Source: CAZTCJ01 sp964612085
GTDB lineage: Bacteria; Pseudomonadota; Alphaproteobacteria; JAJFIK01
NCBI GenBank assembly: GCA_964612085.1
Contig: CAZTCJ010000045.1
Span: 1-30,008 of the forward strand
Length of the DNA: 30,008 nt
Direction: 5' to 3'
Below the pieces are notes generated by a model that ran no database searches, had not been told where the DNA came from, and saw only the letters and a list, made by a program, of their open reading frames with translations. Numbering within the stretch: position 1 is the stretch's first letter; every line of letters begins with the position of its first letter. The translations under genes were made by a program, and so were the position numbers. Below are positions 1-7,521 of this stretch, piece after piece.

Positions 1-490
1 GGTTGGTGATCACCGTGGCGCCCCAGAAGCTCATCTGACCCCAGGGCAGCACATAACCCATAAAGGCGGCCGCCATCATCAGCAACAGGATCAACACGCC
101 GAGGATCCACAAGACCTCGCGCGGCGCCTTGTAGGAGCCATAGTAAAGGCCCCGGAACATGTGCAGGTAAACGGCCAGGAAGAACATGGAGGCGCCGACC
201 GCATGGATGTAGCGGATCAGCCAGCCGTAATTGACGTCCCGCATGATCTTTTCGACGCTCGCGAAAGCCAGCTCCGTATCGGCCGTGTAGTGCATGGCCA
301 ATACGATGCCGGTCACAATCTGCGTCACGAGGCAAAACGTCAGAATGCCGCCGAACGTATAGAAGTAATTCAAATTCTTCGGCGTCGGAAAATCGACGAA
401 CGAGTCGTGCATCAGACGCATGACCGGCAACCGGCTGTCGAGCCAGCGGGTCAGACCGGATGCAGGAACATATGTGGACTCATGTGCCAT
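1..490 (-). CDS. petB: Ubiquinol-cytochrome c reductase cytochrome b subunit, N-terminal 163 residues (cut by window edge)
   Basis: Membrane core of the bc1 complex, which oxidises quinol and passes electrons through two b hemes. The start is an ATG at 490. The 163 visible residues match the family N-terminus: DSRLPVMRLMHDSFVDFPTP, then a helix, then RYIHAVGAS and YLHMFRGLYYGSYK, with His96 and His110 in the positions of heme ligands of the first ligand helix, and FMGYVLPWGQMSFWGATVIT at the edge. About three transmembrane segments are visible (near 45-65, 92-112, 125-147). It begins 4 nt after the Rieske stop, so the two are one operon; petC would be expected beyond position 1. The rest of the gene is outside the window. 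Confidence 0.97.
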   Translation of the reverse strand, partial: MAHESTYVPASGLTRWLDSRLPVMRLMHDSFVDFPTPKNLNYFYTFGGILTFCLVTQIVTGIVLAMHYTADTELAFASVEKIMRDVNYGWLIRYIHAVGASMFFLAVYLHMFRGLYYGSYKAPREVLWILGVLILLLMMAAAFMGYVLPWGQMSFWGATVITN

Positions 491-494
491 GGAT

Positions 495-1019
495 TTACCC
501 GATCGTTATTTCGGTGTCGCCGGTGAAGGCATAAGGCGGAATATCGAGATTGCGCGGCGCGGGCCCTTTGCGGATCCGGCCCGACAGATCGTAGTGCGAT
601 CCGTGGCAGGGGCAGAACCAGCCGTTGAAGTCGCCAGCGTCACCCAGAGGCACGCAGCCCAGATGGGTGCAGATGCCGATCATCACGAGCCATTCGTCTT
701 TGCCGTCCTGCACCCGTTCCTCATCGCTTTGCGGATCGGGAAGGGCAGCGACATCGACGTCGCGCGCAGTCGCGATTTCCTGAGGCGTGCGGCGGCGAAT
801 GAAGATGGGCTTGCCCTGCCACAGGACCTTGATCTGCTGGCCTACTTCGATGGCCGAGATGTCGACGCTGATCGTAGCCAGCGCCCGAACGGCCGCGGAA
901 GGAGCGAGCTGTGAAATAAAAGGCCATACGGTAAGGCCTGCACCGACCGCTGTGAAAGCGCCCGTGGCGACGTAAAGAAAGTCGCGCCGTGTTGGGCTGT
1001 CATCGTGCGTGTCTGCCAC
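495..1019 (-). CDS. petA: Ubiquinol-cytochrome c reductase Rieske iron-sulfur subunit
   Basis: Rieske [2Fe-2S] subunit that takes the first electron from quinol in the bc1 complex. The 174-residue protein has a Tat-type N-terminus (RRDFLYV at 11-17) followed by a hydrophobic anchor at about 18-38. Cluster box I is CTHLGC (117-122) and box II is CPCHGSHY (136-143), giving the Cys/His cluster ligands and the bridging disulfide. The start is GTG at 1019, chosen because GAGG lies 7 nt upstream and the next residues MADTHDD lead straight into the Tat motif. It is the first gene of the operon with petB directly behind. Length and motifs are normal for alphaproteobacteria. Confidence 0.97.
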   Translation of the reverse strand: MADTHDDSPTRRDFLYVATGAFTAVGAGLTVWPFISQLAPSAAVRALATISVDISAIEVGQQIKVLWQGKPIFIRRRTPQEIATARDVDVAALPDPQSDEERVQDGKDEWLVMIGICTHLGCVPLGDAGDFNGWFCPCHGSHYDLSGRIRKGPAPRNLDIPPYAFTGDTEITIG

Positions 1020-1090
1020 CGAAATACCTCATTTGTATCCGGGTTAAAGGTTTTTGCGTTTGGCGACGAGTCGCATATGCGCGAAAGCAC

Positions 1091-1118
1091 AATATAGAGC
1101 GAACTTCCGCTGGCCAAG
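1091..1118 (-). promoter_or_regulatory. Candidate sigma-70 promoter for petA-petB
   Basis: Read on the minus strand, CTTGGC (1118-1113) and TATATT (1096-1091) are separated by 16 nt, about 75 nt upstream of the petA GTG. The match is moderate and was judged by eye only. The 235 bp between petA and trmL must carry promoters in both directions; no clear plus-strand promoter was found. Confidence 0.35.
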
Positions 1119-1254
1119 ATTTCTAAGCGATTTCAGCCCCCAAAACGCACACTTTCTGTCACAAAGATATATGCCGGATGCACCAGCGGGCGATAGTTGG
1201 CAGGTTGCCGCAAGGAATTTTCCACTCTGCCGGGTGACTGGACCCGTGAGAAAA

Positions 1255-1797
1255 ATGCGTTTAGCGCTTTATCAACCTGACATTCCTCAAAACTTAGGCA
1301 CGCTTCTGCGGCTTGGGGCCTGTCTCGATGTGGCCGTCGATGTGATCGAGCCCTGCGGCTTTCCCTTTTCCGACCGCAGCCTGAAACGGGCCGGCATGGA
1401 TTACGCCGATCACGTACGTTTGATCCGCCACGCCGGGTGGACGCCCTTCCTGACCCATGGGGAGCGCGGACAAGGGGCTTTGGTCCTGCTCACCACCAAG
1501 GCGGAACGGTCTTATCTGGACTATCGCTTTCAGCCCGGCGACACGCTTCTTCTGGGCCGGGAAAGCGCTGGGGTGCCGGACGAGGTTCACGCCCGTGCGG
1601 ACGTCACATTACGGGTCCCTATGGCGCCCGGTTTGCGCTCGCTCAATGTGGCCGTTTGCGCGGCCATTGTATTGGGAGAAGCACTTCGCCAGACTGGCCA
1701 TCTGGCGGCGCTTCACCATCAGGCGTCCAAGCCGCCGCAGACATTCGACACGCAGATATTCGACACAGTGGCCGACACAAAGGATGAGACTTCATGA
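1255..1797 (+). CDS. trmL: tRNA (cytidine(34)-2'-O)-methyltransferase, SPOUT family
   Basis: Predicted to 2'-O-methylate the wobble nucleotide of tRNA-Leu isoacceptors with SAM. The 180-residue protein has the family order: N-terminal LYQPDIPQNLGTLLRL (5-20), then DTLLLGRESAGVPDEV (96-111), and the knot region with VPMAPGLRSLNVAVCAAIVL (121-140), which carries the SAM-binding trefoil loop and the RSLN motif. I chose ATG 1255 because MRLALYQPDIPQN is the normal family start; an in-frame GTG at 1246 and longer ATG starts at 1171 and 1054 would add unrelated residues. The C-terminus is about 25 residues longer than the compact family core. Its stop overlaps the hemF start (ATGA), so the two are translationally coupled. 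Confidence 0.93.
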   Translation: MRLALYQPDIPQNLGTLLRLGACLDVAVDVIEPCGFPFSDRSLKRAGMDYADHVRLIRHAGWTPFLTHGERGQGALVLLTTKAERSYLDYRFQPGDTLLLGRESAGVPDEVHARADVTLRVPMAPGLRSLNVAVCAAIVLGEALRQTGHLAALHHQASKPPQTFDTQIFDTVADTKDETS

Positions 1798-2753
1798 CTG
1801 AACTCGGCATCTCCAAGGCTGGGCCGAAAGCGCCGCCGCTCAAGATCCACCGACCCCATGCCCAGGCGACAGCGCCGGCCTTGCGCAAGGCAGAGGCGCA
1901 GACCTGGTTCGAGGATTTACGCAACCGCATCTGCGCGGCCCTGGAGGCGATCGAAGACGATCTGCCGGATGGCATGCCGGGCGGCAATCAGAAACCGGGC
2001 CGCTTCAACCGCAAGGCCTGGTCGCGCGAGGCCAAGCCGGGCGAACAAAATGGCGGCGGCGTCATGGGCGTCATGGAAGGCCGGGTGTTCGAGAAAGCCG
2101 GCGTCAATGTCTCCACCGTGCACGGCACCTTCTCGGAAGACTTCGCCAAACAGATTCCGGGGGCGGACGAGGATCCCCGGTTCTGGGCCAGCGGCATTTC
2201 GCTCGTCATTCATCCCCGCTCGCCGCGCGTCCCGACGGTGCATATGAACACCCGCCATATCGTGACCACCAAGGCCTGGTTCGGCGGCGGCGCGGATCTG
2301 ACGCCCATGCTCGGCTTTCAGCGCGAACAGGATTTTCCGGACGCCAAGGATTTCCATGCCGCCATGGCGGCGGCCTGCGACGCCTTCGATCCGGACTACC
2401 ACGCGAAATTCAAGGACTGGTGCGACAACTATTTCTTCCTGAAGCACCGCAATGAAATGCGCGGCATCGGCGGCATTTTCTACGATTATCTCGACAGCGA
2501 CTGGGACCGGGACTTCGCTTTCACCCGCACCGTGGGCGAGGCGTTTTTGAAGATTTATCCGGAGATCGTGCGCCGCCGCTTCGCCGAACCCTGGACGGAC
2601 GCCGAGCGCGAAGAGCAGCTCGTGCGCCGGGGCCGTTATGTGGAGTTCAACCTGCTCTACGACCGGGGCACCCAGTTCGGGCTCAAGACCGGCGGCAATA
2701 CCGACGCCATCCTGATGTCCATGCCGCCCATGGTACGCTGGCCCGCGCCGTAA
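1794..2753 (+). CDS. hemF: Oxygen-dependent coproporphyrinogen-III oxidase, C-terminus apparently shortened
   Basis: Aerobic heme synthesis enzyme that decarboxylates two propionates of coproporphyrinogen III to give protoporphyrinogen IX. The 319 residues include GGGVMGVMEGRVFEKAGVN, the STVHG strand, the HMNTRHIV segment, GGGADLTPM and KDWCDNYFFLKHRNEMRGIG, all hallmarks of HemF; FNLLYDRGTQFGLKTGGNTD follows. The start overlaps the trmL stop by 4 nt. Oddity: known HemF proteins continue after MPPxVRW with an acidic/aromatic stretch ending near KxRDWV. Here the frame ends RWPAP-TAA, about 25 residues early. In-frame codons after the TAA read PPESPAS and LLKSRD, faintly like the missing tail. 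The active-site region is intact, so function is plausible but unproven. Confidence 0.95.
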   Translation: MTELGISKAGPKAPPLKIHRPHAQATAPALRKAEAQTWFEDLRNRICAALEAIEDDLPDGMPGGNQKPGRFNRKAWSREAKPGEQNGGGVMGVMEGRVFEKAGVNVSTVHGTFSEDFAKQIPGADEDPRFWASGISLVIHPRSPRVPTVHMNTRHIVTTKAWFGGGADLTPMLGFQREQDFPDAKDFHAAMAAACDAFDPDYHAKFKDWCDNYFFLKHRNEMRGIGGIFYDYLDSDWDRDFAFTRTVGEAFLKIYPEIVRRRFAEPWTDAEREEQLVRRGRYVEFNLLYDRGTQFGLKTGGNTDAILMSMPPMVRWPAP

Positions 2754-2913
2754 GGCTGCCGCTGCCCACCCGAAAGCCCGGCCAGTGTGCTTTTGAAGTC
2801 ACGGGACGGTCTTGGGTGGGCGCAAGCCTGTCTTTATAGTGAGGCTGATTTGGCCGTGCGGACGCATGTGCCGTCCGCCGCAGAATGTCATCGACAAGAT
2901 TAAGGGGCTTCCC

Positions 2914-3465
2914 ATGGTTGCTGGTCTCCGGAACGTCGTCTTCGCCGCGCTGAGCGCCATTGTTCTCGCCGTCGCGCCGGCAAGCGCGCAAAACACCCTG
3001 GGCATCGACGCCTTTTACGGCCAGTGGCAGGGCTCGGCGGTCTCCGAAAGCGAGATCTCGGTCTATTTCCAACTGACCGCGCGGGATATCGGCGTCACCG
3101 TGCGCCCCGCGGGCGAAGGCAAGTTCGAACTGTCCTGGGCCACCATCCAGCGCCAGAAGGGCAATCCCGACAATCCGGTCGAAGAGTTGAAGGCGACCAC
3201 GGTCGTGTTCGAACGGCGCAATGACGGCCTGTGGTGGGATGTGGAAAGCGGCAGCCCGTCCGATGGCGGTCTGGTGCGCTGGGCGCGCATCGAAGAGAAC
3301 GTGCTGATCGTCAACGCCTTCACGATCCGCCCGGACGGCACGTCGGAAATCCAGACCTACCGCCGGGCGATCACCGACCGGGGCATGGAACTGGAGTTCT
3401 CCCGCACGCTTGACGGCGCGCTGGTGCGCACGGCCAAGGGCCAGCTCGTCAAGATCGCGCAGTAA
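2914..3465 (+). CDS. Secreted protein of unknown function
   Basis: A 183-residue protein not assigned to a family. The start is ATG 2914, with AAGGGG at 2902-2907 six nt upstream; an upstream extension to 2812 is open but has no ribosome site. Residues 1-25 form a clear Sec signal peptide (MVAGLRNVVFAAL...) with likely cleavage at ASA-QN. The mature part starts with FYGQWQGSAVSESEISVYF and alternates hydrophobic and polar residues (FQLTARDIGVTV, ATTVVFERRNDGLWWDV, NVLIVNAFTIRPDG), suggesting an all-beta, lipocalin-like or small beta-barrel fold; this is inference. No cysteine pair or metal motif stands out. It is convergent with cca, and the two genes overlap by 17 nt at their 3' ends. Confidence 0.85.
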   Translation: MVAGLRNVVFAALSAIVLAVAPASAQNTLGIDAFYGQWQGSAVSESEISVYFQLTARDIGVTVRPAGEGKFELSWATIQRQKGNPDNPVEELKATTVVFERRNDGLWWDVESGSPSDGGLVRWARIEENVLIVNAFTIRPDGTSEIQTYRRAITDRGMELEFSRTLDGALVRTAKGQLVKIAQ

Positions 3466-4711
3466 CGTCCGCCAGCATCGCCTTCAGGGCCGCTTTGTCC
3501 GCCTGGAAATCACCGTCGATCCAGGCCTGTTCGACGGCCGATAACGCCTTGCCCACTTGCGGGCCCTTGGGCACGCCGAGCGCCATCACATCCGCGCCGG
3601 TGAGCGGAAAGCGCGGCGGCGTCCATTGGCCGAGCATGGCGAGGTTCTCAACCATGTCCGGTGGCGGACCTCCCGCATGGGCGGCGGCCAATAAAAGCAA
3701 GGCGCGCGCATCCTCAGGGTCCGTGCGGTAGCTCAAGGCGCGCAAGGCCGGGGCACCGGCGCGGGCGATCATCCGGTGATCGGCGCGCAGCAGGCGGCTC
3801 AAGCGCTTGCGCAAGGCGTTTGACAGGCGCAGGCGCTCCGCCAGCCCGTCGAGATCCGTTTCCGTCGCCTTGCCCATGACGAGGGCCGCGAGCCGCAAAA
3901 GCCCGTCGGCGTCACCGTCCAGATCCGCCTGCAGATCGAGCAGGCGTTCAAATGTCTCCAGGGCCCCGGCTTCGGGCAGGACCGCTTCCAGAACGCCGCC
4001 TGCGGCCATCGCCGAAACCGCCCCGCGCGGATCGTCCGCCTCCAGAAGCTTCAGAAGTTCCTTCTGGACCCGTTCGCCGGAGAGCGTCTCCAGTCCCGCC
4101 TTTTCCGCCGTCACCGCTTTGAGGCCCTCGGTGTCGAGCGCGCCTTGACCGTACCAGGCATGGATGCGGAAGAATCTTAAGATCCGCAGATAATCCTCGC
4201 GGATGCGTTCCACCGGATCGCCGATGAAGCGCACCCTGCCCGCTTCCAGATCCGGCAGGCCGCCCAGGGGATCGTGGAGCGTGCCGTCCGCACCCGCATA
4301 AAGGGCGTTCAGGGTAAAATCCCGGCGCTTTGCGTCTTCCGTCCAATCTTCCGTGAACGCCACGACGGCACGCCGCCCGTCCGTCTCCACATCCCGGCGC
4401 AAGGTGGTGATCTCGAACGGCCGGCCCTTGGCCACCGCCGTCACCGTGCCGTGCTCGAGCCCCGTGGGCACGGCTTTCAGGCCCGCCGCCTCGATCCGCT
4501 CGACCACCGTTTCCGGGGCAAGGGTCGTGGCGATATCCACATCGTCCACTTTGCAGCCCAGAAGCGCATTGCGCACGCAGCCGCCGACGAAGCGGGCGGT
4601 CTCCGCGTTTTCCTCCGTATGCAGCGCAGCCATCACCGCCTGAACCGGCTTCGATTGAAGCCACGGTTCATCGGCCAAGCTGCGCTTTGTCTTGGCAGGG
4701 CTCTCGGACAC
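3449..4711 (-). CDS. cca: CCA tRNA nucleotidyltransferase
   Basis: Adds or repairs the 3'-CCA end of tRNA from CTP and ATP. The 420-residue class II protein carries the nucleotidyltransferase head: FVGGCVRNALLG (41-52), the catalytic aspartate pair in DDVDIAT (Asp57, Asp59), the basic RRDFTLNALY motif (129-138) and REDYLRILRFFRIHAWYG at the head-neck junction. There is no HD phosphohydrolase domain. The start is GTG 4711, giving VSESPAKTKRS; the open frame extends to 4789, but that region codes for the C-terminus of the upstream gene, whose stop (4715-4713) is 1 nt from this GTG. It is the last gene of a four-gene minus-strand operon. Confidence 0.94.
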   Translation of the reverse strand: MSESPAKTKRSLADEPWLQSKPVQAVMAALHTEENAETARFVGGCVRNALLGCKVDDVDIATTLAPETVVERIEAAGLKAVPTGLEHGTVTAVAKGRPFEITTLRRDVETDGRRAVVAFTEDWTEDAKRRDFTLNALYAGADGTLHDPLGGLPDLEAGRVRFIGDPVERIREDYLRILRFFRIHAWYGQGALDTEGLKAVTAEKAGLETLSGERVQKELLKLLEADDPRGAVSAMAAGGVLEAVLPEAGALETFERLLDLQADLDGDADGLLRLAALVMGKATETDLDGLAERLRLSNALRKRLSRLLRADHRMIARAGAPALRALSYRTDPEDARALLLLAAAHAGGPPPDMVENLAMLGQWTPPRFPLTGADVMALGVPKGPQVGKALSAVEQAWIDGDFQADKAALKAMLADVTARS

Positions 4712-4712
4712 G

Positions 4713-4994
4713 TCAGTCCCTATCCGGCGGATCGACGGAGCCCGGCACGAGTTCGCCGTCTTCGTAGCGGGCGGGGGTATAGTCCCCACCCGGATCGGCG
4801 CCCGAGGTCAAGGCCAGATAGACGAAGCTCGCCGCGACGATCAGCAGGGCGGAGGTCGTCAGCGCCAGGAGCGGCGCGGCCTTCCAGGTCTCGGCGTCTA
4901 ATATGTCGCGCTTCTTCACGGCCTTCATATAGGCCGCATAAAGCAGAAAGGGCAGTGCGAGCAGCAGCAGCCGCACGAGAATAACCTTGATCAC
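4713..4994 (-). CDS. DUF6111-type small inner-membrane protein
   Basis: A 93-residue protein with two predicted transmembrane helices (about 3-22, VILVRLLLLALPFLLYAAYM, and 43-63, LLALTTSALLIVAASFVYLAL) and a short acidic C-terminus (ARYEDGELVPGSVDPPDRD). Small proteins of this form between a CoA-type Nudix hydrolase and the CCA-adding enzyme are a recurring alphaproteobacterial arrangement, which supports the family call. The start is GTG 4994, overlapping the stop of the Nudix gene by 4 nt (GTGA). Function is unknown. A second frame is open across the same stretch but has no membrane pattern, so I regard it as a shadow. Confidence 0.8.
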   Translation of the reverse strand: MIKVILVRLLLLALPFLLYAAYMKAVKKRDILDAETWKAAPLLALTTSALLIVAASFVYLALTSGADPGGDYTPARYEDGELVPGSVDPPDRD

Positions 4995-5617
4995 GTCTCA
5001 AACACCCTTTTGTAGAAATGGATCAGCATGGCGGCGGTCGCTCCCCAAATATAATACTCCCCGAAAGGAATGGCATAATAGCTGCGCGGCACGCCGCGAA
5101 ACTCCATCTCATGGGTCTGGTGATTGGCCGGATCCATAAGAAAGGATAACGGCACTTCAAAGGCTTCCGCCACCTCGTCCGGATCGATGGCCAGAACGAA
5201 GCCCGGCGTGACGATGCCCACGACCGGCACCACGCAAAACCCGGTCACCGTCTCGTAAGGCTCCAAAAGCCCCGCGATCCGCACCGCCTCGCGGGAAACG
5301 CCGACCTCTTCCTCCATCTCGCGCAAGGCCGCCTCGACAAAGGTCTCATCCTCGTGGTCGAGCCGGCCGCCCGGAAAACTGATCTGGCCCGCATGGGATG
5401 ACAGATGATCCGCCCGCCGGGTCAGCAGAACCGAAAACGTATGCTCGTAATCGATCAGCGGAATGAGCACGGCGGCCGGGCGCAAACCTTGCGGCCTGGG
5501 CGCGCGGTCCACATGGGGGTTGAGATCGAAATCGCTGGAGCGCGGCGCGATGGAGCGCACATCCGCTTCATCCGCGATCAGTTTCGTTTCCAGACGGTGC
5601 AGCAGATCCTCTCTCAA
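4991..5617 (-). CDS. Nudix hydrolase, CoA pyrophosphatase (NudL-like) type
   Basis: Predicted to split coenzyme A or acyl-CoA into 4'-phosphopantetheine and 3',5'-ADP. The 208-residue protein has the CoA-type upstream motif LLTRRADHLSSHAGQISFPG followed by a Nudix box GRLDHEDETFVEAALREMEE with EEVGV behind it. Spacing from the first Gly to the RE pair is one residue longer than the generic box, as in NudL/YeaB, and the REMEEE core supplies the metal-binding glutamates. It shares overlaps or short gaps with both operon neighbours. Substrate is inferred from family only. Confidence 0.9.
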   Translation of the reverse strand: MREDLLHRLETKLIADEADVRSIAPRSSDFDLNPHVDRAPRPQGLRPAAVLIPLIDYEHTFSVLLTRRADHLSSHAGQISFPGGRLDHEDETFVEAALREMEEEVGVSREAVRIAGLLEPYETVTGFCVVPVVGIVTPGFVLAIDPDEVAEAFEVPLSFLMDPANHQTHEMEFRGVPRSYYAIPFGEYYIWGATAAMLIHFYKRVFET

Positions 5618-5623
5618 CGGATA

Positions 5624-6235
5624 TCACTCCGGTTCGACCGCATCGGCGGGCGCGAAGGGAAAGAAGATCCCGCCGCTCCAGATACCGAACAGGCGCTCGC
5701 CGTCCGCATCGTGGATCTCAGCCCGTTCCACCAGATCGTAATAGACAGGCCGCGCGATCAGGGCCTCCAGACCGGCGCGCACATGCACATAAGGCGACGG
5801 CTCCCCGGTGGCGCTGTCGATTTCCATACGGATGGCATGATCAGGACCCGCCACGACCCGGTCTTCCACATTGGTCCGGAAGGTCAGGATCTGGTCCCGG
5901 CCCTGGCCCGAAAACATCACCTCAACCGCGACAAATGGCGCGTCCTCCACCTGGATGCGCGCCTTTTCCACCGGCGTCACCAGATAATAGGCCCCATCGG
6001 GATCGCGCCGCAGAATGGTGGAGAACAGGCGCATCAGGGCAAAGCGGGTGATCGGCGAGCCCTGATACTCCCACACCCCGTCGCGGCGGATGCGCATATC
6101 GAGATCGTAGACCCGCTCCGGTTCCCAAAGGTGAACCGGCGGCAGGCCGCGAGCGGCGTTGCGCGCCGCATCCCGCGCCTCGTCGAGCCCCTTGATCGGC
6201 GGAGACGGGTCCGGGCCGTCCTGTTCGTTAGTCAT
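5624..6235 (-). CDS. DUF1285 family protein
   Basis: A 203-residue soluble protein of unknown function and first gene of the DUF1285 / Nudix / DUF6111 / cca operon. The diagnostic stretch runs from LPPVHLWEPERVYDLDMRIR through DGVWEYQGSPITRFALMRLF to YYLVTPVEKARIQVEDAPF, with YVHVRAGLEALIARPVYYDL near the C-terminus; this pattern is the DUF1285 signature. No catalytic motif is evident. The start is ATG 6235; only 6 nt separate its stop from the Nudix gene. The upstream leader carries a 17-bp dyad at 6263-6279. Confidence 0.88.
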   Translation of the reverse strand: MTNEQDGPDPSPPIKGLDEARDAARNAARGLPPVHLWEPERVYDLDMRIRRDGVWEYQGSPITRFALMRLFSTILRRDPDGAYYLVTPVEKARIQVEDAPFVAVEVMFSGQGRDQILTFRTNVEDRVVAGPDHAIRMEIDSATGEPSPYVHVRAGLEALIARPVYYDLVERAEIHDADGERLFGIWSGGIFFPFAPADAVEPE

Positions 6236-6262
6236 GAGCCTGTCTTTCCTTTACCCTTTCAG

Positions 6263-6279
6263 TTAAGGCAGCGCCTTAA
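6263..6279. promoter_or_regulatory. 17-bp perfect dyad in the leader of the DUF1285 operon
   Basis: TTAAGGC (6263-6269), spacer AGC, GCCTTAA (6273-6279), starting 28 nt upstream of the DUF1285 ATG. It could be a protein operator or a small hairpin near the ribosome site. No partner protein is known. The remainder of the 263 bp between this operon and moxR shows no clear promoter to me. Confidence 0.35.
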
Positions 6280-6498
6280 TGACGCCACCCTTGTCCGCAC
6301 GGTCGGATCCTGACGGGACGATCAAAAAACGCGGACGGGGCGCGGCTGACAAGGATCTCTTAGCACTCCCCGGGTTCGAATCGGCCTTAATCGCGAGCAA
6401 CTCTGCTGAAAAGCCCGGAAAAGCGCTGGTAAAGGCGCGCTGCCGGTGCCATGTCCTTTCCGCAGCCCTGGGCTCAGAAGATAAAGAGTGGTGACAAG

Positions 6499-7521
6499 GT
6501 GAGCACAGCCAACCGGACATCCAAGATGCAAGTGGTCGATGGGGATGCGGATATCGTCGCGCAGGTCGATCAGGCGGGCGAGAAGATCGCCGCCGCGCGC
6601 GCGGCCATCGGCGAGGTTATTTTCGGCCAGGATGAGGTGATCGATCAGGCGCTGATCACGTTGTTGTCCGGCGGCCATGCGCTGCTTGTAGGCGTGCCGG
6701 GCCTCGCCAAGACCCTGCTGGTCGAGACCATGGCCACGGTCCTCGGCCTTGATGAGAAACGCATTCAGTTCACCCCCGACCTGATGCCCGGCGATATTCT
6801 GGGCTCCGAGGTTCTGGAAGAAGGCGAGGACGGCAAGCGTGCCTTCCGCTTCAATCCGGGCCCTGTGTTCTGCAAGCTCTTGATGGCCGACGAGATCAAC
6901 CGCGCCTCACCGCGCACCCAATCGGCGCTGCTTCAGGCCATGCAGGAACGCCACGTGACCGTGGCGGGCGTGCGCCACGATCTGCCCGAACCGTTTCACG
7001 TGCTCGCCACCCAGAACCCGCTGGAACAGGAAGGCACCTATCCCCTGCCCGAAGCCCAGCTCGACCGCTTCATGATGCAGATCGACGTGGCCTATCCGGA
7101 CACGGACGCGGAACGGCGCATGCTGATCGCCACCACCGGTTCGGACCATGCCGAGCCGGAAGCGATCCTGGACGGGGAAACGCTCATGAGCTTCCAGGCC
7201 CTCGTTCGCCGCATTCCCGTGGGCGACAGCGTGGTTGACGCGATCCTCGATCTGGTCAGGAACGCCCGGCCCGGCCAGAGCAGCCTACCGGCCATCGAGG
7301 ACGACATCGCCTGGGGCCCCGGCCCCCGCGCCTCCCAGGCCCTGATGCTGACGGCCCGCGCCCGCGCCCTGATGGACGGCCGCTTCGCGCCCTCCCTCGA
7401 CGATGTGGCGGCGCTCGCCCATCCGGTCCTGAAACACCGCATGGCGCTCACCTTCGCGGCGCGCGCCGATGGCCGGACCGTCACCCATGTGATCGACGCG
7501 CTTCTGGAACGGATGGGCTGA
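6499..7521 (+). CDS. MoxR-family AAA+ ATPase
   Basis: Cytoplasmic AAA+ chaperone-type ATPase of the MoxR clade, usually paired with VWA-domain proteins. Counting from GTG 6499 (340 residues), Walker A is GVPGLAKT (65-72) and Walker B is LLMADEIN with Asp131-Glu132, followed by RASPRTQSALLQAMQERHVT; ATQNPLEQEGTYPLPEAQLD supplies the sensor-1 and arginine-finger region typical of MoxR. The start is uncertain: ATG 6451 and ATG 6526 are in frame. GTG 6499 is preceded by a purine-rich stretch and keeps the conserved N-terminus (DADIVAQVDQAGEKIAAARA). Its TGA shares a base with the DUF58 ATG, beginning a four-gene coupled cluster. Confidence 0.95.
   Translation: MSTANRTSKMQVVDGDADIVAQVDQAGEKIAAARAAIGEVIFGQDEVIDQALITLLSGGHALLVGVPGLAKTLLVETMATVLGLDEKRIQFTPDLMPGDILGSEVLEEGEDGKRAFRFNPGPVFCKLLMADEINRASPRTQSALLQAMQERHVTVAGVRHDLPEPFHVLATQNPLEQEGTYPLPEAQLDRFMMQIDVAYPDTDAERRMLIATTGSDHAEPEAILDGETLMSFQALVRRIPVGDSVVDAILDLVRNARPGQSSLPAIEDDIAWGPGPRASQALMLTARARALMDGRFAPSLDDVAALAHPVLKHRMALTFAARADGRTVTHVIDALLERMG

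Noticed and set aside
1054..1254. 67-residue N-terminal extension of TrmL
   Set aside because: No similarity to the family and it would cover the petA/trmL promoter region; the family start is at 1255.
6360..6368. TTAGCACTC, the left half of a CIRCE (HrcA) element
   Set aside because: After a 9-nt spacer the right half GAGTGCTAA is absent (only the first two bases match), and no heat-shock gene follows.
6373..6382. GGTTCGAATC, identical to a tRNA T-loop core
   Set aside because: The flanks do not form the 5-bp T stem, and no acceptor, D or anticodon arm fits upstream.
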